DNA from: UBA2289 sp041677365
GTDB lineage: Bacteria; Bacillota_I; Bacilli_A; Izemoplasmatales; Hujiaoplasmataceae
Direction: 5' to 3'
NCBI GenBank assembly: GCA_041677365.1
Contig: JBAYQC010000046.1
Span: 1-11,174 of the forward strand
DNA length: 11,174 nt
How positions within the stretch are numbered: the first letter of the stretch is position 1; each line of letters begins with the position of its first letter. Made by a program: the position numbers and the translations under genes. The notes under the pieces are model-generated. The model was given only the letters and a program-made list of their open reading frames with translations, had not been told where the DNA came from and searched no databases. Shown piece after piece: positions 1 to 6,609 of the stretch.

Positions 1-32
1 ATCTTCAACAAGTATATTAAAATAATTTTGAA

Positions 33-58
33 TAAAAACACCTCAAATAATGAGGAGT
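33..58 (-). terminator. Intrinsic terminator of the zinc-ribbon operon
   Basis: On the minus strand a CCTCA/TGAGG stem (51-55 with 41-45, plus one more G-C pair beyond a mismatch) has a 5-nt loop and is followed by a run of T (forward AATAAAAA, 31-38). It lies 16 bases past the stop of the last operon gene. The stem is short, so strength is uncertain. Confidence 0.5.
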
Positions 59-74
59 AATTAATCAAAAAATG

Positions 75-380
75 TTAAAGTTGTGATAATACTATTATCA
101 TAAAATAAATAAAAACAAATATTGCAATCGCTCCACTAATAATTACATTAATCAAAGCTCCTTTACCTGCAGCTTTTGCTGATAAAGGTCTCTCGTCTTT
201 CCATAGAAAATATATAATTAATCCTGCAAGTGGAACAAAAAAACCTAAAACTAACCATCCAGTAGTTCCAGAATCATCCTCTGGTAGTAGTGTTTTTGTG
301 GGTCTTAACATTCTTCCGCATTTAAGACAGATATCTTGATTCTCATTTACTTCTGAACCGCAATTTGTACAGTATGGCAT
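75..380 (-). CDS. Small zinc-ribbon membrane protein (paralogue 1)
   Basis: A 101-residue protein of unknown function. Residues 1-25 form a zinc ribbon with two CxxC knuckles (MPYCTNCG and ICLKCG) that would bind one Zn. A linker of about 20 residues leads to two hydrophobic segments, about 42-60 and 76-98, separated by a conserved polar piece (WKDERPLSAKAAGKGA). The ATG at 380 is preferred over an in-frame TTG at 392, because the TTGGAGG just upstream serves as the ribosome binding site. It is last in the minus-strand operon, 16 bases after the DUF2085-like gene. It is closely similar along its whole length to the first gene of the operon (982-1278), so it is a local duplicate. Zinc-ribbon plus membrane-hairpin proteins of this kind are common in Bacillota without assigned function. 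Confidence 0.85.
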   Translation of the reverse strand: MPYCTNCGSEVNENQDICLKCGRMLRPTKTLLPEDDSGTTGWLVLGFFVPLAGLIIYFLWKDERPLSAKAAGKGALINVIISGAIAIFVFIYFMIIVLSQL

Positions 381-396
381 GTTTTCCTCCAAAAAT

Positions 397-972
397 TTAA
401 GTAATAACTGAGTGGATAAAAAAACTTAATTTTGTCATTAAATAAAAGAATCCACTATATGATGCAATAACCACCGGAGCGAACATCACTCCTGTAAAAA
501 ATCTTTTAATATTGCTGCTAGTATAATTAGTTTTATACTGTAAGACACCATCTAGCACTAATAGAATTCCAAAAAGCAAAAACCACCATTTGAAATTCGT
601 AGAGACTAGGAGTAACAATAAAATTCCAACGAATATTCCTGTACATCGTGAACATAAAACAAAAGGTTTCTTACAGAAAACAAAACTCCTGTCTATTCTT
701 TGGTGACAGCCAAAGAACAAAGAAAGATAAGGCTTCTTAAAAAGATAATAGAAGCTTAGATATAATAATGTGATAACCGATAAAACAATATTCCCATAAA
801 AAACAAATTCAAGAAAATTATCTACTTTTCGATATTGATAAACAAAAAAAATAGCTGGAGCTAAAAATATAGTTAAATACAAAAAAAATATGTCATATTT
901 TTTTAGCTTGATTGATTTGTGACAGATGCATTTATTATCATAGTATCTACCACATTCAATACAATAGGGCAT
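397..972 (-). CDS. Zinc-ribbon, DUF2085-type membrane protein
   Basis: 191 residues. The N-terminus (MPYCIECGRYYDNKCICH) is a Cys-rich ribbon like those of its neighbours. It is followed by membrane segments at roughly 28-46, 56-78, 112-145 and 158-185. The key match is FGCHQRIDRSFVFCKKPFVLCSRCTGIFVG (first half FGCHQRIDRSF, second half LCSRCTGIFVG, around residues 87-116). This CHQ...CxRCTG signature is diagnostic of DUF2085 membrane proteins and probably binds a metal at the membrane surface. The function of the family is not known. The gene starts 9 bases after the upstream gene's stop with only a weak GGG ribosome site, so translational coupling is likely. The fusion of a zinc ribbon to a DUF2085 core is seen directly; any role with the two small paralogues is inference. 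Confidence 0.8.
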   Translation of the reverse strand: MPYCIECGRYYDNKCICHKSIKLKKYDIFFLYLTIFLAPAIFFVYQYRKVDNFLEFVFYGNIVLSVITLLYLSFYYLFKKPYLSLFFGCHQRIDRSFVFCKKPFVLCSRCTGIFVGILLLLLVSTNFKWWFLLFGILLVLDGVLQYKTNYTSSNIKRFFTGVMFAPVVIASYSGFFYLMTKLSFFIHSVIT

Positions 973-981
973 TATATATTA

Positions 982-1278
982 TTACCCAAAAATAACAGGA
1001 ATCATCCAAATTTGCGATATTATACCAATGGCAAATCCAATAATAGCTCCTACCCCTGCAGCTTTAGCATCTCTTGGACGCTCTTGTTTCCATATTAAGT
1101 AAAGAATTAATCCTACGATTGGTACACAAAACCCTAATAAAGACCACCCGAAATTCCCAGTGTCACTAGCTTGATTTGCTTGAGAGCTAACGTTATTTTC
1201 ATTTACAAGTTTTCCACAATTAAGACAGATGTCTTGATTTGGTTGAATCTCACTTCCACAATGTTTGCAATATGGCAT
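982..1278 (-). CDS. Small zinc-ribbon membrane protein (paralogue 2)
   Basis: 98 residues, first gene of the operon. Two CxxC knuckles (PYCKHCG, ICLNCG) in the first 22 residues form a zinc ribbon. A Gln/Asn/Ser-rich linker follows, then hydrophobic segments at about 44-62 and 75-96 around WKQERPRDAKAAGVGAI. A GGAGG ribosome binding site lies 8 bases before the ATG. It shares most residues with the 75-380 product in the ribbon and in the GW-LLGF-VP-GLI-YL-WK-ERP--AKAAG stretch, but the linker differs. Function unknown; a membrane-associated small regulator or scaffold is only a guess. A candidate promoter and a palindromic site lie upstream. Confidence 0.85.
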   Translation of the reverse strand: MPYCKHCGSEIQPNQDICLNCGKLVNENNVSSQANQASDTGNFGWSLLGFCVPIVGLILYLIWKQERPRDAKAAGVGAIIGFAIGIISQIWMIPVIFG

Positions 1279-1313
1279 TTTTCATCCTCCAAAAATATAT
1301 AGTATTTGCTATA

Positions 1314-1355
1314 ATTATACAACAATCGAAATATTAAATAAAGTGAATATTCACT
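1314..1355 (-). promoter_or_regulatory. Promoter region and palindromic operator candidate of the zinc-ribbon operon
   Basis: On the minus strand a perfect TATAAT (forward 1314-1319) lies 35 bases before the first gene's start codon. No good -35 box is visible. Just upstream, at the expected -35 edge, is the perfect 14-bp palindrome AGTGAATATTCACT (1342-1355), a plausible dimeric repressor or activator site. The regulator is not identifiable here. Confidence 0.4.
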
Positions 1356-1364
1356 ATTGAACAT

Positions 1365-1400
1365 AAAAAAACCATAGAAAATTATCTCTACGGTTTTTTT
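1365..1400 (-). terminator. Terminator of the RsgI-like lipoprotein gene
   Basis: Minus strand: AAAAAAACCGTAGA, an 8-nt loop, then TCTATGGTTTTTTT (1365-1400). The one non-Watson-Crick position is a G-T wobble in the minus-strand RNA but an A-C mismatch in the plus-strand RNA, so it is best suited to the minus direction. It lies 12 bases beyond the original stop codon at 1412. Confidence 0.75.
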
Positions 1401-1411
1401 GGTTTTTGATA

Positions 1412-2036
1412 TTATGGTTTATTAATTTGATTCTTTGCTTCTTGAACTCTATTTTGATTTCTTGTCAGATATCCTTCATGAATTTCATTATAATTTTGTT
1501 GATATATTGTTTTTTAACCACTTACATCAGGCTGAGTCTTAGTACCTTGTTCGACTGCATCTCGATGTTGTTCAACTTTTTGTTTTAATGCATTTACCAT
1601 TCCATTTTTTATTTGCTCAGCATCGGCCTCTCTTTGGTTTCGGTATTGTGATAAATACTGACCATATTCAAGATCTAATTCTGCGATTATTTCTGACGCT
1701 TTCATTTCCAATACTTCTTCAATTACTAAGGCCTCATCAGTAGCTAAGTATGTCATAACTAGTTGAGCAAATCCATAAGTGATTGAATAGGTTTCTGCAA
1801 AGTTTAAAACCTCTTCATCAAAATCATGTTGATTTAAAGCAATTCCACCGATTGCATTTTCAGAAAAGAAATTCTGAACTTTTGTTTGAAGTTGATTTCT
1901 AAATTGATTTTCTAAATCTTGAGTCTCTCCGCTATTTTGAATCATAACTGCATTATCGGTTCTTTCAACATCAATATAACCACTATCAAGAAGCATTATT
2001 CAAGTATAATTGTAATGCTTCTTGATAGTGTAAACC
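1412..2036 (-). pseudogene. Broken second half of the two-unit RsgI-like lipoprotein
   Basis: This is the decayed 3' half of the gene starting at 2999. After codon 320 there is a TAA (2037-2039). Reading on gives GLHYQEALQLYLN, matching unit 1 (GKNYEEALQLYLN). One extra A (next to 1997) shifts the frame into the open stretch 1514-1996 (MLLDSGYIDVERTDNAVMIQ), which aligns with unit 1 residues 86-244. A second TAA (1514-1516) stands where unit 1 has Leu (DISGLKT versus DVSG-stop-KT). After it the same frame continues for 33 codons (TIYQQNYNEIHEGYLTRNQ) to a stop at 1412-1414. Removing the one extra base gives exactly 529 codons from 2999. The piece 1514-1996 has no ribosome site at its ATG, so it is unlikely to be made alone. 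Confidence 0.85.
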
Positions 2037-2999
2037 TTACATTTCTAGACCTGCAGCAACAATTTCTGCTGCTTCATTTCTCATTCTATAGCTAAGAATA
2101 TAACCATCCTTATCAGCTATAAAATCAATTCCTGGATTGATATCAACTGAGAAAAACATTGGTGCTATGTTTACAGTCTTATCTTTAGCTTGTTGTAAAC
2201 GTTCTTGATTTCTTGTTTGGTACGCACTCTTCATAGATTCAAAATTTGATTGATACATTGTCTTTAAACCAGAGATGTCTGGTTGTGATTTAGTACCTTG
2301 TTCAACTGAATTACGGTGAGCTTGCACTTGAGATCTTAAAGCTTCAACCAGTTCATCCTTAATTGCTTGTGCAGAGTTTTCAATCTGGTTAGTATATCTT
2401 GAGCGATACTGATTTGCATTCTCAATAAGCTCATCCATAATTTCTTTAGGTGTCATTTCTAATACATCTTCTTCAATTGCATCAGGGTTAATTTCAAGAT
2501 AATTTAATACCATTTTAGCAAACCCATAAGATACATCATTAGTTTGAGCATATTCTTTAGTCTCGGTGTTAACTTCACCAAAGTTCATTACCACAGCTCC
2601 GATAGCATTTTCCTGTAAAAAGTTTTGTAGATGAGTTTGAACTTGATTCATAAAACTTAAGTTTTCTTCATCATTCTTACCACCAGTTTGAATCATAACT
2701 GCTCCATCATCCCTAGTTACATCAAGATAACCAGTGTCAATAGCGGCATTCAGATACAATTGCAAAGCTTCTTCATAATTTTTGCCTATTAAGTCTAGTC
2801 CCGCAGCCACAACTTCCGCTTCTTCGTTTCTGAATTGATAAGTAGTCACTTTTTCATCTTTATCAATTACAAAATCTACTGCTGGATTTATCTCTAATGA
2901 TAAATATGAATAATCTGAATACTCATCCTCATTTAAATTACATGCCATAAGTGAAAATCCTGTAAAAATTAATGCTAATATTAAGAGAACTTTTTTCAT
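2037..2999 (-). CDS. Lipoprotein with RsgI-type extracytoplasmic domain (intact first unit)
   Basis: 320 residues remain open. Residues 1-20 are a lipoprotein signal peptide with lipobox LMAC and Cys20 as the lipidated residue, so the product is anchored outside the membrane. Residues 31-95 (YLSLEINPAVDFVID...VVAAGLDLIGKNYEEAL) match the conserved extracytoplasmic domain found after the membrane helix in RsgI-type anti-sigma factors. No cytoplasmic RsgI_N part or sigma partner is present here. Residues 96-275 are helical and charged. At 283 the motif restarts (FFSVDINPGIDFIADKDG), the beginning of a second unit of about 245 residues, and is cut by TAA after AAGLEM. Strong AAGGAGG ribosome site before ATG. 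The truncated product may still fold as one unit. The precise role is unknown; surface sensing is inference from the family. Confidence 0.75.
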   Translation of the reverse strand: MKKVLLILALIFTGFSLMACNLNEDEYSDYSYLSLEINPAVDFVIDKDEKVTTYQFRNEEAEVVAAGLDLIGKNYEEALQLYLNAAIDTGYLDVTRDDGAVMIQTGGKNDEENLSFMNQVQTHLQNFLQENAIGAVVMNFGEVNTETKEYAQTNDVSYGFAKMVLNYLEINPDAIEEDVLEMTPKEIMDELIENANQYRSRYTNQIENSAQAIKDELVEALRSQVQAHRNSVEQGTKSQPDISGLKTMYQSNFESMKSAYQTRNQERLQQAKDKTVNIAPMFFSVDINPGIDFIADKDGYILSYRMRNEAAEIVAAGLEM

Positions 3000-3054
3000 A
3001 ATAATACCTCCTTTTCTCTTTTCATTAATATATACGTGTGAAAATAAATTTTTA

Positions 3055-3082
3055 TTGGTTATATATTGTTTTGTGCTATACT
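3055..3082 (+). promoter_or_regulatory. Promoter of the ketopantoate reductase-like gene
   Basis: Extended -10 TGCTATACT (3074-3082) with a weak -35 TTGGTT (3055-3060) at 16-bp spacing. The segment TTGTGCTATACTAAAA is repeated with one change upstream of the gene at 4266. It diverges from the lipoprotein gene at 2999. Confidence 0.5.
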
Positions 3083-3103
3083 AAAAGCGAAAAGAGGGAT
3101 AAT

Positions 3104-4111
3104 ATGCGAGTAGCAATTTATGGTTCAGGAGCTCTGGGGACAGTTTTAGGTGCTTATATTTGAAGGTCTGGTTATACAATAGATTTAATTACAAGGAATA
3201 GTGATCATGTGATTGCTTTGAACAATGATGGGGCCAAAATAATAGGAGATAAAAGTTTTACTCAAATAGTTAAAGCAATCAGAAGCGATAATATCAAAGG
3301 TAAATATGATATTATTTTGTTAATGACGAAACAAAAGGACAATGAAAGCGTCATTAAAGGTTTACTTCCTTATATAAAGCCAAACTCAATCCTTTGTACT
3401 TGTCAAAACGGTTTGCCCGAAGAAGATATTGCAAAAATAATCGGAAACAATCGAACTTGTGGTTGTGTCATTAGCTGGGGTGCATCCTATATAAGTCCAG
3501 GTATTGTAAGAATCACCTCTAAGCAAAAACCAAAAAACTTAGCTTTTAATATTGGAAAGTTTGGTGATGTAGATTCCGATAAATATGAATTTCTAATTCA
3601 TATGCTCGAATCAATGGGTGTTGTAAAAGTTGAAGAGAATCTTTTAGGAGTCAGATGGTCTAAACTTTTAATTAATAGTGCTTTTAGCGGTTTATCCGTA
3701 ATTACTGGCAGTACTTTTGGAGATATATCCCAAAATAAAATTAGTAGAAAAATCGCATTAAAGATTATTAAAGAAGGCATTGATGTCGCTAAGGCTAATA
3801 ATATTAAAATTGAGCCAATCCAAGGAAAAAATATCGGTAAGTTATTTGGCATAAAAGGGAAAATGGGTGAGTGGTTTTCGATGATATTATTAAAGTTTTC
3901 AATGAATAATCATAAGAATATTAAATCAGGAATGTTAAGAACTATCGAGAATAATCAAAAAACTGATATTGATAAGATTAATGGAGTAATATCAAAATAT
4001 GGAAGATTATCTAATACACCTACTCCTATTAACGATAAAATAATTGAATTAGTAAAAAATATTGAAATGAATGAATATAAGATAGGATGGAGTAATTTAT
4101 TGCATTTTTAA
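3104..4111 (+). pseudogene. 2-dehydropantoate 2-reductase-like gene with in-frame TGA
   Basis: Reading from ATG 3104 (AGAGGG ribosome site six bases upstream) gives MRVAIYGSGALGTVLGAYI, then TGA (3161-3163, codon 20), then RSGYTIDLITRN and a clean frame to the stop at 4111, 335 codons in all. The ApbA/PanE family reduces ketopantoate to pantoate with NADPH in coenzyme A synthesis. Visible are the Rossmann loop GSGALG (residues 7-12), QNGLP (101-105) and the C-terminal domain motif WSKLLINSAFS with the likely catalytic Lys187. Length is near the usual 300-340. The gene has several Trp codons, all TGG, and TGA is a true stop elsewhere in the window, so recoding as Trp is unlikely; TCA (Ser) to TGA is a one-base change. 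A restart at GTG 3209 would lack the NADPH loop. Relatives of this type also act on other oxo-acids. Confidence 0.8.
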
Positions 4112-4125
4112 ATCGTAAAAATCAT

Positions 4126-4180
4126 AAAAAAACATGAGGTAAGAAACCCCTGAAACCTTATTGTTTATTATGTTTTTTTA
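4126..4180 (+). terminator. Terminator after the ketopantoate reductase-like gene
   Basis: Outer arms AAAAAAACAT (4126-4135) and ATGTTTTTTT (4170-4179) pair perfectly. An inner GGTAAG/CTTATT pairing with two wobbles closes the loop. The T run on the plus strand follows the stem. It lies 15 bases after the stop. Confidence 0.55.
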
Positions 4181-4214
4181 TTTTTTAATTATCACTTTAA
4201 TTAAATTTTTATTG

Positions 4215-4257
4215 TGCTATAATAAAACTGTTTATAAGATAATAATTATTAAAGGAG
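4215..4257 (+). promoter_or_regulatory. Promoter and ribosome site of the SAP-like membrane protein gene
   Basis: Extended -10 TGCTATAAT (4215-4223, consensus TATAAT at 4218-4223) with no clear -35. AAAGGAG at 4251-4257 is 8 bases before ATG 4266. Together these fix the start and rule out the longer frame from 4161, which would place the promoter inside the coding region. Confidence 0.6.
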
Positions 4258-4265
4258 AATTAACT

Positions 4266-5714
4266 ATGCAAGATATTTATCAAAGTTTAAACAGTGACGA
4301 AAACATTGATGAACTGGCCAAAGAACTAGTTCATATACCTGGAGAAGAACTTGCTAAATTCCTTGATTCTTTGGAGATTAATCTACCTAGATCCCTTCGT
4401 TTTGGCGCTTTGCAAAAAGTGCTTTTTCCAATACTAGAAAAAGAATACAATGATTTACTAAATAATGAAAGCAGCGCTGAAGGACCGGAGCGACTCGAAG
4501 AATCAAGAAGACAAACTCGACTCGGATGGTTGGATACTTTTTCAGAAACGCAGTATGAAAATGAGCTCTTTAGATTTAATAACCGAGAAATCGATAGAGC
4601 ATATTTTGAAGAAATGTGGAAACGAATAATTAAGTATCTCATTAAAGAATCCGTACCAAAGAATTTTATAGCTGATTTTTTAGAAAAGCGAATTAGCAAA
4701 TATCAAAGTCAAGCCCCTGCAAAATTATTTAATAAAGCTTTAGATTCCTTTATTTGCGATGAGGAAGGTAATTTTGACGGATTATTAATTGAACAGTTCA
4801 AGAAACGTGTCTTGGTAAGTGCTACTATCACCGAATTAAAACAAATTGGGGCTAAATACGGAGTTAAAGTACCTACAAGACTTACCAAAATCCAAGTTCT
4901 TGATATAATAATCAAAGAACTAAAGGATAGAGAAGAGTATATTCCTGAAGTCCATTCTGAACTAAATGATTTTAATTTGAAAGAACTTGAAGAATTCGCA
5001 AGATTAAATAATATCATCGCCTTTGCATATATTAACAAAGACCAAATGATTGATATTATGTTAGACGAGTACTTTGAAACTGAACATAAAATAGTCCACT
5101 ACAACAAAGCTGAAGATATCAGTCAAGATATTGAAGCTGAGCCAGTGATCATGCCTGAGGTTATAGAAGAGACTGTTGATGAAAGCATAACTGTTGAAGA
5201 AAATAGTGTTGAAGAGCCAAAAGAGATAGCTAAAGAGGAAGTCCTTCAAGATATTACTGAGGAAGTTGAACCACTAGAAAAAGAAGAACCTATTGAAGTC
5301 GCTCCTACCGATCAAGAAGTTGTTCAAGAAGTAACCAATGAACAAAAGACTTCTCAAACACCTGTAAACCTTAGTGATGAAAGTTTTGAAGATCTTAAAC
5401 AAGAAATTATTACTCTCCAACAGATGGTTAGAGAGTTGAGTAAAGATATTGATGATTTAAAAGAAGATAATGAGATTGATTTACAAGAGTTTGATAAAGT
5501 TAAGAAGAGATTATTTCCAAGGTGGTTTAAAACCATTATTCTTATCGGCTTCTTTATTTCCTTGTTCTTAATAATCTTTATACCTTTAGCACATTATTAT
5601 CGTAACGTAATTATTGTTAAACAGATAGCTGATTTATTAGATAAAGTTCCTTTCTTTGGTGATAGAAGCTTATTAGAATTTATTATCGATTTCTTTAGAG
5701 GTTTAATTAATTAA
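4266..5714 (+). CDS. Unrecognised membrane-anchored protein with SAP/Rho-N-like repeats
   Basis: 482 residues, no named family recognised. Three helical units of 32 residues align without gaps: 27-58 (GEELAKFLDSLEINLPRSLR...), 188-219 (ITELKQIGAKYGVKVPTRLT...) and 238-269 (LKELEEFARLNNIIAFAYIN...). Each has helix, short turn and a second helix, as in SAP/Rho-N nucleic-acid-binding folds. Residues 60-185 are charged and helical. Residues 285-365 are Glu- and Pro/Val-rich, probably an extended linker. Residues 370-415 look like a coiled coil (LKQEIITLQQMVRELSKDI). One membrane segment lies at about 422-445, after LFPRWFK. A further 37-residue tail has amphipathic stretches. No signal peptide, so the N-terminus is probably cytoplasmic. 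It is transcribed alone. Membrane tethering of nucleic acid is inference from the layout. Confidence 0.75.
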   Translation: MQDIYQSLNSDENIDELAKELVHIPGEELAKFLDSLEINLPRSLRFGALQKVLFPILEKEYNDLLNNESSAEGPERLEESRRQTRLGWLDTFSETQYENELFRFNNREIDRAYFEEMWKRIIKYLIKESVPKNFIADFLEKRISKYQSQAPAKLFNKALDSFICDEEGNFDGLLIEQFKKRVLVSATITELKQIGAKYGVKVPTRLTKIQVLDIIIKELKDREEYIPEVHSELNDFNLKELEEFARLNNIIAFAYINKDQMIDIMLDEYFETEHKIVHYNKAEDISQDIEAEPVIMPEVIEETVDESITVEENSVEEPKEIAKEEVLQDITEEVEPLEKEEPIEVAPTDQEVVQEVTNEQKTSQTPVNLSDESFEDLKQEIITLQQMVRELSKDIDDLKEDNEIDLQEFDKVKKRLFPRWFKTIILIGFFISLFLIIFIPLAHYYRNVIIVKQIADLLDKVPFFGDRSLLEFIIDFFRGLIN

Positions 5715-5727
5715 ATTTCTTTTAAAA

Positions 5728-5770
5728 AAAATACCAGGTAATTCCTAAAATAGGAATACCTGGTTTTTTT
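5728..5770. terminator. Bidirectional terminator between convergent genes
   Basis: ACCAGGTAATTCCT (5733-5746) pairs with AGGAATACCTGGT (5752-5764) with a single bulged A. A-run before and T-run after make it work in both directions. It serves the plus-strand gene ending at 5714 and ridA, whose stop codon (5769-5771) lies just beyond the stem. Confidence 0.85.
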
Positions 5771-6143
5771 ATTTTACCGCAATACAATCAATTTCGACTA
5801 AAGCATTAAGTGGTAACTTACTTACTTCTACTGTTACTCTTGCTGGCTTATGCTCTCCAAAGAACTCTTGATATACTTGATTCATCTCTTTAAAATTATT
5901 CATGTCGCTTAAAAACACTCCGCATTTAACAATTTTTTCAATGTCAAGCCCAGCTTCCAATACAATGTTTCTAATGTTTTCTAAAACTTGTACTGTTTGT
6001 TCTTTAATCGTTTTAGCCTCTACAGTCATTGTTCTTGGATTAAGTGGTGTTTGACCGGAAACATATAGAGTATCATTAACTAAAATAGCTTGAGAGTATG
6101 GGCCAATTGCTTCTGGTGCCTCTTTTGTTGAAATTATATTCAT
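5769..6143 (-). CDS. ridA: RidA family enamine/imine deaminase
   Basis: 124 residues, the normal length. RidA (YjgF/UK114) hydrolyses reactive 2-aminoacrylate-type enamines and imines released by PLP enzymes such as threonine dehydratase, giving 2-oxo acids and ammonia in the cytoplasm; it works as a trimer. Family motifs are complete: IGPYSQAI (13-20), YVSGQTPLNP (27-36), and the C-terminal block ARVTVEVSKLP...VEIDCIAV with Arg102, which binds the substrate carboxylate, and Glu117, which positions the water. Start ATG 6143 has GTGAGG upstream. The gene is monocistronic, divergent from padR. No odd features; confident at family level, the gene symbol by family. Confidence 0.95.
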   Translation of the reverse strand: MNIISTKEAPEAIGPYSQAILVNDTLYVSGQTPLNPRTMTVEAKTIKEQTVQVLENIRNIVLEAGLDIEKIVKCGVFLSDMNNFKEMNQVYQEFFGEHKPARVTVEVSKLPLNALVEIDCIAVK

Positions 6144-6185
6144 TTAATAAATCCTCACTTTCTTATTTATATATGTTTATATCAT

Positions 6186-6214
6186 ATCATAAAACAAATG
6201 TATCTAAAACTCAA
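6186..6214 (-). promoter_or_regulatory. Promoter of ridA
   Basis: Minus strand: -35 TTGAGT (forward 6209-6214), 17-bp spacer, -10 TATGAT (forward 6186-6191). Leader of about 40 bases to the ATG. Confidence 0.6.
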
Positions 6215-6251
6215 CTCGTAAATTCAAATATAAAAAAAATAAATTTAGCTA

Positions 6252-6296
6252 TTGACTTTTTATACTATGCATTGTATAGTAATATGCATAGGGAGG
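6252..6296 (+). promoter_or_regulatory. padR operon promoter with candidate PadR operator
   Basis: -35 TTGACT (6252-6257), exactly 17 bp, -10 TATAGT (6275-6280), and GGGAGG ribosome site at 6291-6296. Overlapping the core promoter is an inverted repeat TACTAT-N7-ATAGTA (6263-6268 and 6276-6281) and two ATGCAT sites (6267-6272, 6284-6289) 17 bp apart start to start. PadR proteins commonly repress their own promoters at such dyads; binding here is inference. Confidence 0.65.
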
Positions 6297-6302
6297 TATC
6301 AT

Positions 6303-6605
6303 ATGGATATTCAGCTAAAAAAAGGATTACTTGATTTAATGGTTTTAGCTTCAATTAAATATGAAGATTCATATGGATACAAAATTATCCAAGACATGTC
6401 ACAAATTATTGATATTAGTGAATCGACATTATATCCAATACTCAAAAGACTAGAAAAACAAAAGCTAGTCAACACCTATAATACAACTCATAACTCTCGA
6501 ATTAGAAAATACTATCAAATTAATCCTAGTGGTTTAGAAAAATTAAAACAATCAATTGATGATTTCGATGAAATCAAAAAAATGTATATGTATATAAAGA
6601 GGTAG
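6303..6605 (+). CDS. PadR-family transcriptional regulator
   Basis: 100 residues. A winged helix repressor of the short PadR type: LKKGLLDLMVLASI (helix 1), SYGYKIIQDM (23-32), recognition region SESTLYPILKRLEKQKLV (39-56), and wing NSRIRKYYQINPSGLEKL (64-81). All match the family's conserved residues. Start ATG 6303 is chosen over 6252 because 6252 lies in the promoter and GGGAGG precedes 6303. It is followed 4 bases later by the HAAS gene, whose ribosome site lies in the padR 3' end. It probably controls this operon by autorepression, with release by an unknown envelope signal or ligand. Confidence 0.92.
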   Translation: MDIQLKKGLLDLMVLASIKYEDSYGYKIIQDMSQIIDISESTLYPILKRLEKQKLVNTYNTTHNSRIRKYYQINPSGLEKLKQSIDDFDEIKKMYMYIKR

Positions 6606-6609
6606 AAAA

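Noticed and set aside
1406..1588. Plus-strand hydrophobic ORF
   Set aside because: Low-complexity shadow antisense to the lipoprotein pseudogene, without a ribosome site.
1514..1996. Independent 160-residue gene
   Set aside because: It has no ribosome site, starts inside a repeat unit and aligns with the second unit of the lipoprotein, so it is a pseudogene piece.
3161..3163. TGA read as Trp (Mollicutes code 4)
   Set aside because: Trp codons are TGG across the window and TGA properly ends the HAAS gene in an ATGA overlap; the neighbouring broken gene has TAA stops, which code 4 would not rescue.
4161..4265. Longer start for the SAP-like protein giving a hydrophobic N-terminus
   Set aside because: The segment contains the terminator T-run and an extended -10 TATAAT; a good AAAGGAG site points to ATG 4266.
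6098..6334. Plus-strand ORF over the ridA-padR intergenic region
   Set aside because: Runs through two promoters and has no family-like sequence.
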